Shown piece by piece: positions 6,726 to 7,242 of a DNA stretch of 7,242 bases (position 1 is its first letter; each line of letters opens with the position of its first letter). The stretch covers positions 1-7,242 of the forward strand of contig JAKQSH010000242.1 in NCBI GenBank assembly GCA_029570245.1, written 5' to 3'. Source of the stretch: Deltaproteobacteria bacterium (GTDB taxonomy: Bacteria; Myxococcota_A; SURF-8). The position numbers and the translations under genes were made by a program. The notes under the pieces are model-generated. The model saw only the letters and a list, made by a program, of their open reading frames with translations, ran no database searches and was not told where the DNA came from.

Positions 6726-6753
6726 GCAACACAAAATACAACAGAAGTGTTGC
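6726..6753. promoter_or_regulatory. Inverted repeat in the VWA gene leader
   Basis: GCAACAC (6726-6732) and GTGTTGC (6747-6753) are perfect 7-bp arms 14 bases apart. They lie about 40-70 bases upstream of the VWA start codon and downstream of its candidate -10. It could be an operator with half-sites two helical turns apart or an RNA hairpin; which is unknown. Confidence 0.35.
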
Positions 6754-6786
6754 AGCCCGGTCAGGATGTCGCAAACGCAAAACACC

Positions 6787-6795
6787 CTTATAACA
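6787..6795 (-). promoter_or_regulatory. Candidate extended -10 promoter for the VWA lipoprotein
   Basis: The minus strand reads TGTTATAAG, an extended -10 (TGn plus TATAAG, one mismatch to TATAAT). It would start a leader of about 95 bases. No good -35 is visible, but extended -10 promoters can work without one. A 10-bp palindrome ATGATATCAT (6801-6810) lies just upstream. Confidence 0.35.
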
Positions 6796-6865
6796 ATCTA
6801 ATGATATCATAAAGCGGCTGTATTTTCCAGTTATTACGATGGCAGTTACTGCACATGCATCCGGG

Positions 6866-6889
6866 AAATGTTTAAACAGAAAAACATTT
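6866..6889. promoter_or_regulatory. 8-bp-arm dyad in the divergent lipoprotein intergenic region
   Basis: AAATGTTT (6866-6873) and AAACATTT (6882-6889) form a perfect dyad with an 8-base spacer. It lies between the two divergent candidate promoters, about 110 bases upstream of the predicted rightward start. A shared operator is possible, but AT-rich dyads of this size also arise by chance. Confidence 0.3.
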
Positions 6890-6953
6890 GTAAGCGAAGC
6901 CGCCTGTAAAAATGCCGAATTTGTATAAAGCCGGATAATCTGTTGAAATATTT

Positions 6954-6981
6954 TTGAAAAAATAATAAATCATGTTATAAT
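6954..6981 (+). promoter_or_regulatory. Sigma-70-type promoter of the right-end lipoprotein gene
   Basis: TTGAAA (6954-6959) and a perfect TATAAT (6976-6981) are 16 bases apart, and TGT directly before the -10 gives an extended -10 as well. The predicted start is about 6988, leaving a leader of roughly 58 bases before the ATG at 7046. The surrounding DNA is strongly AT-rich. Confidence 0.75.
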
Positions 6982-7045
6982 TAAAGAATACCTGATGAGT
7001 GCGCAAAAATTCATAAATACTGCTTTTAAGAACGAGGGGAATAAA

Positions 7046-7242
7046 ATGAGAAGACACTTTGGTTTTCCGAAATTGCTTATCTTGATTTGCTTGCTGTTTC
7101 TTGCTTTCAATGCCTGCGGCAACGATGGAGATAATGATACCGATGGGGATAGCAGCAATTCACCCGACGGCGACGATACACCCGACGGCGACGATACGTC
7201 CGATGGTGACGATACGCCCGATGGCGACGATACACCCGACGG
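7046..7242 (+). CDS. Lipoprotein with PDGDDT tandem repeats, C-terminus cut by window edge
   Basis: The ATG at 7046 follows GAGGGGA (7034-7040) at good spacing, and the frame stays open for 65 codons to the window edge. Residues 1-23 are a signal peptide (MRRHF.. then LLILICLLFLAF) ending in the lipobox-like FNAC, with cysteine 24 as the lipid site. The mature chain starts GNDGDNDTDGD and passes into hexapeptide repeats PDGDDT from residue 40. This is the linker style found behind the cysteine of many deltaproteobacterial/Myxococcota-like surface lipoproteins, usually followed by a folded domain that lies outside this window. DGD-rich chains can bind Ca2+, which is only an inference here. The function cannot be given. 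It is divergent from the VWA lipoprotein, which shares the layout of signal, cysteine and acidic linker. Confidence 0.88.
   Translation, partial: MRRHFGFPKLLILICLLFLAFNACGNDGDNDTDGDSSNSPDGDDTPDGDDTSDGDDTPDGDDTPD
7163..7242 (+). repeat. 18-bp in-frame tandem repeat (PDGDDT-coding), continuing past the window
   Basis: Four full units (7163, 7181, 7199, 7217) and a partial fifth at 7235 follow the frame CCC GAC GGC GAC GAT ACA. The first two units are identical; the third differs at several positions (TCC for CCC, giving Ser) and the fourth at synonymous sites. The array runs off the right edge, so the true copy number is unknown. Confidence 0.95.

Noticed and set aside
7163..7242. Possible CRISPR-like array
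   Set aside because: The 18-bp units are directly adjacent with no spacers, and they are in frame with a lipoprotein signal peptide, so they are a coding tandem repeat.

Overview
The window looks like chromosomal DNA of a Gram-negative bacterium. It carries three exported proteins with lipoprotein-type signal peptides, a sigma-54-type promoter, a membrane chemoreceptor and an FMN riboswitch. GE-rich and DGD-rich linkers behind the lipoprotein cysteines, together with a DxxD/FKEF-type chemoreceptor tail, recall deltaproteobacterial/Myxococcota-like genomes and some PVC-group or candidate-phylum genomes. I cannot place it more precisely from sequence alone. Coding regions are moderately GC-rich and most intergenic stretches are AT-rich.

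Layout. (1) 1-761, minus: a GH114-family (endo-alpha-1,4-polygalactosaminidase-like) secreted protein, cut by the left edge. (2) 762-1141: divergent intergenic region with a -10 box for the GH114 gene and, for the rightward gene, a near-perfect sigma-54 promoter preceded by a 17-bp dyad. (3) 1142-3799, plus: an 885-residue methyl-accepting chemotaxis protein with one HAMP and about five further HAMP-like units. (4) 3816-3846: a bidirectional terminator shared with the converging ribB. (5) 3865-4548, minus: ribB, with an FMN riboswitch at 4669-4824 and a sigma-70-type promoter at 4833-4860. (6) 4861-5353: no credible gene; palindrome-rich, repeat-like DNA with a perfect 15-bp-stem hairpin. (7) 5354-6685, minus: a VWA-domain lipoprotein with a Glu/Gly-rich linker. 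(8) 6686-7045: divergent promoter region with three dyads. (9) 7046-7242, plus: the start of another lipoprotein with an 18-bp in-frame tandem repeat, cut by the right edge.

The genes do not form one operon. Strands alternate, and each gene appears to have its own control region. The clearest regulatory logic is FMN feedback on ribB and probable enhancer-dependent (sigma-54) control of an orphan chemoreceptor. The two lipoproteins at the right end share a divergent promoter region and a similar design (signal peptide, cysteine, acidic low-complexity tether), so they may be related cell-surface proteins. I found no convincing evidence for a wholly new multi-gene system. The items most worth a second look are the sigma-54 control region, the poly-HAMP receptor, the repeat-like block at 4930-5320 and the tandem-repeat lipoprotein.
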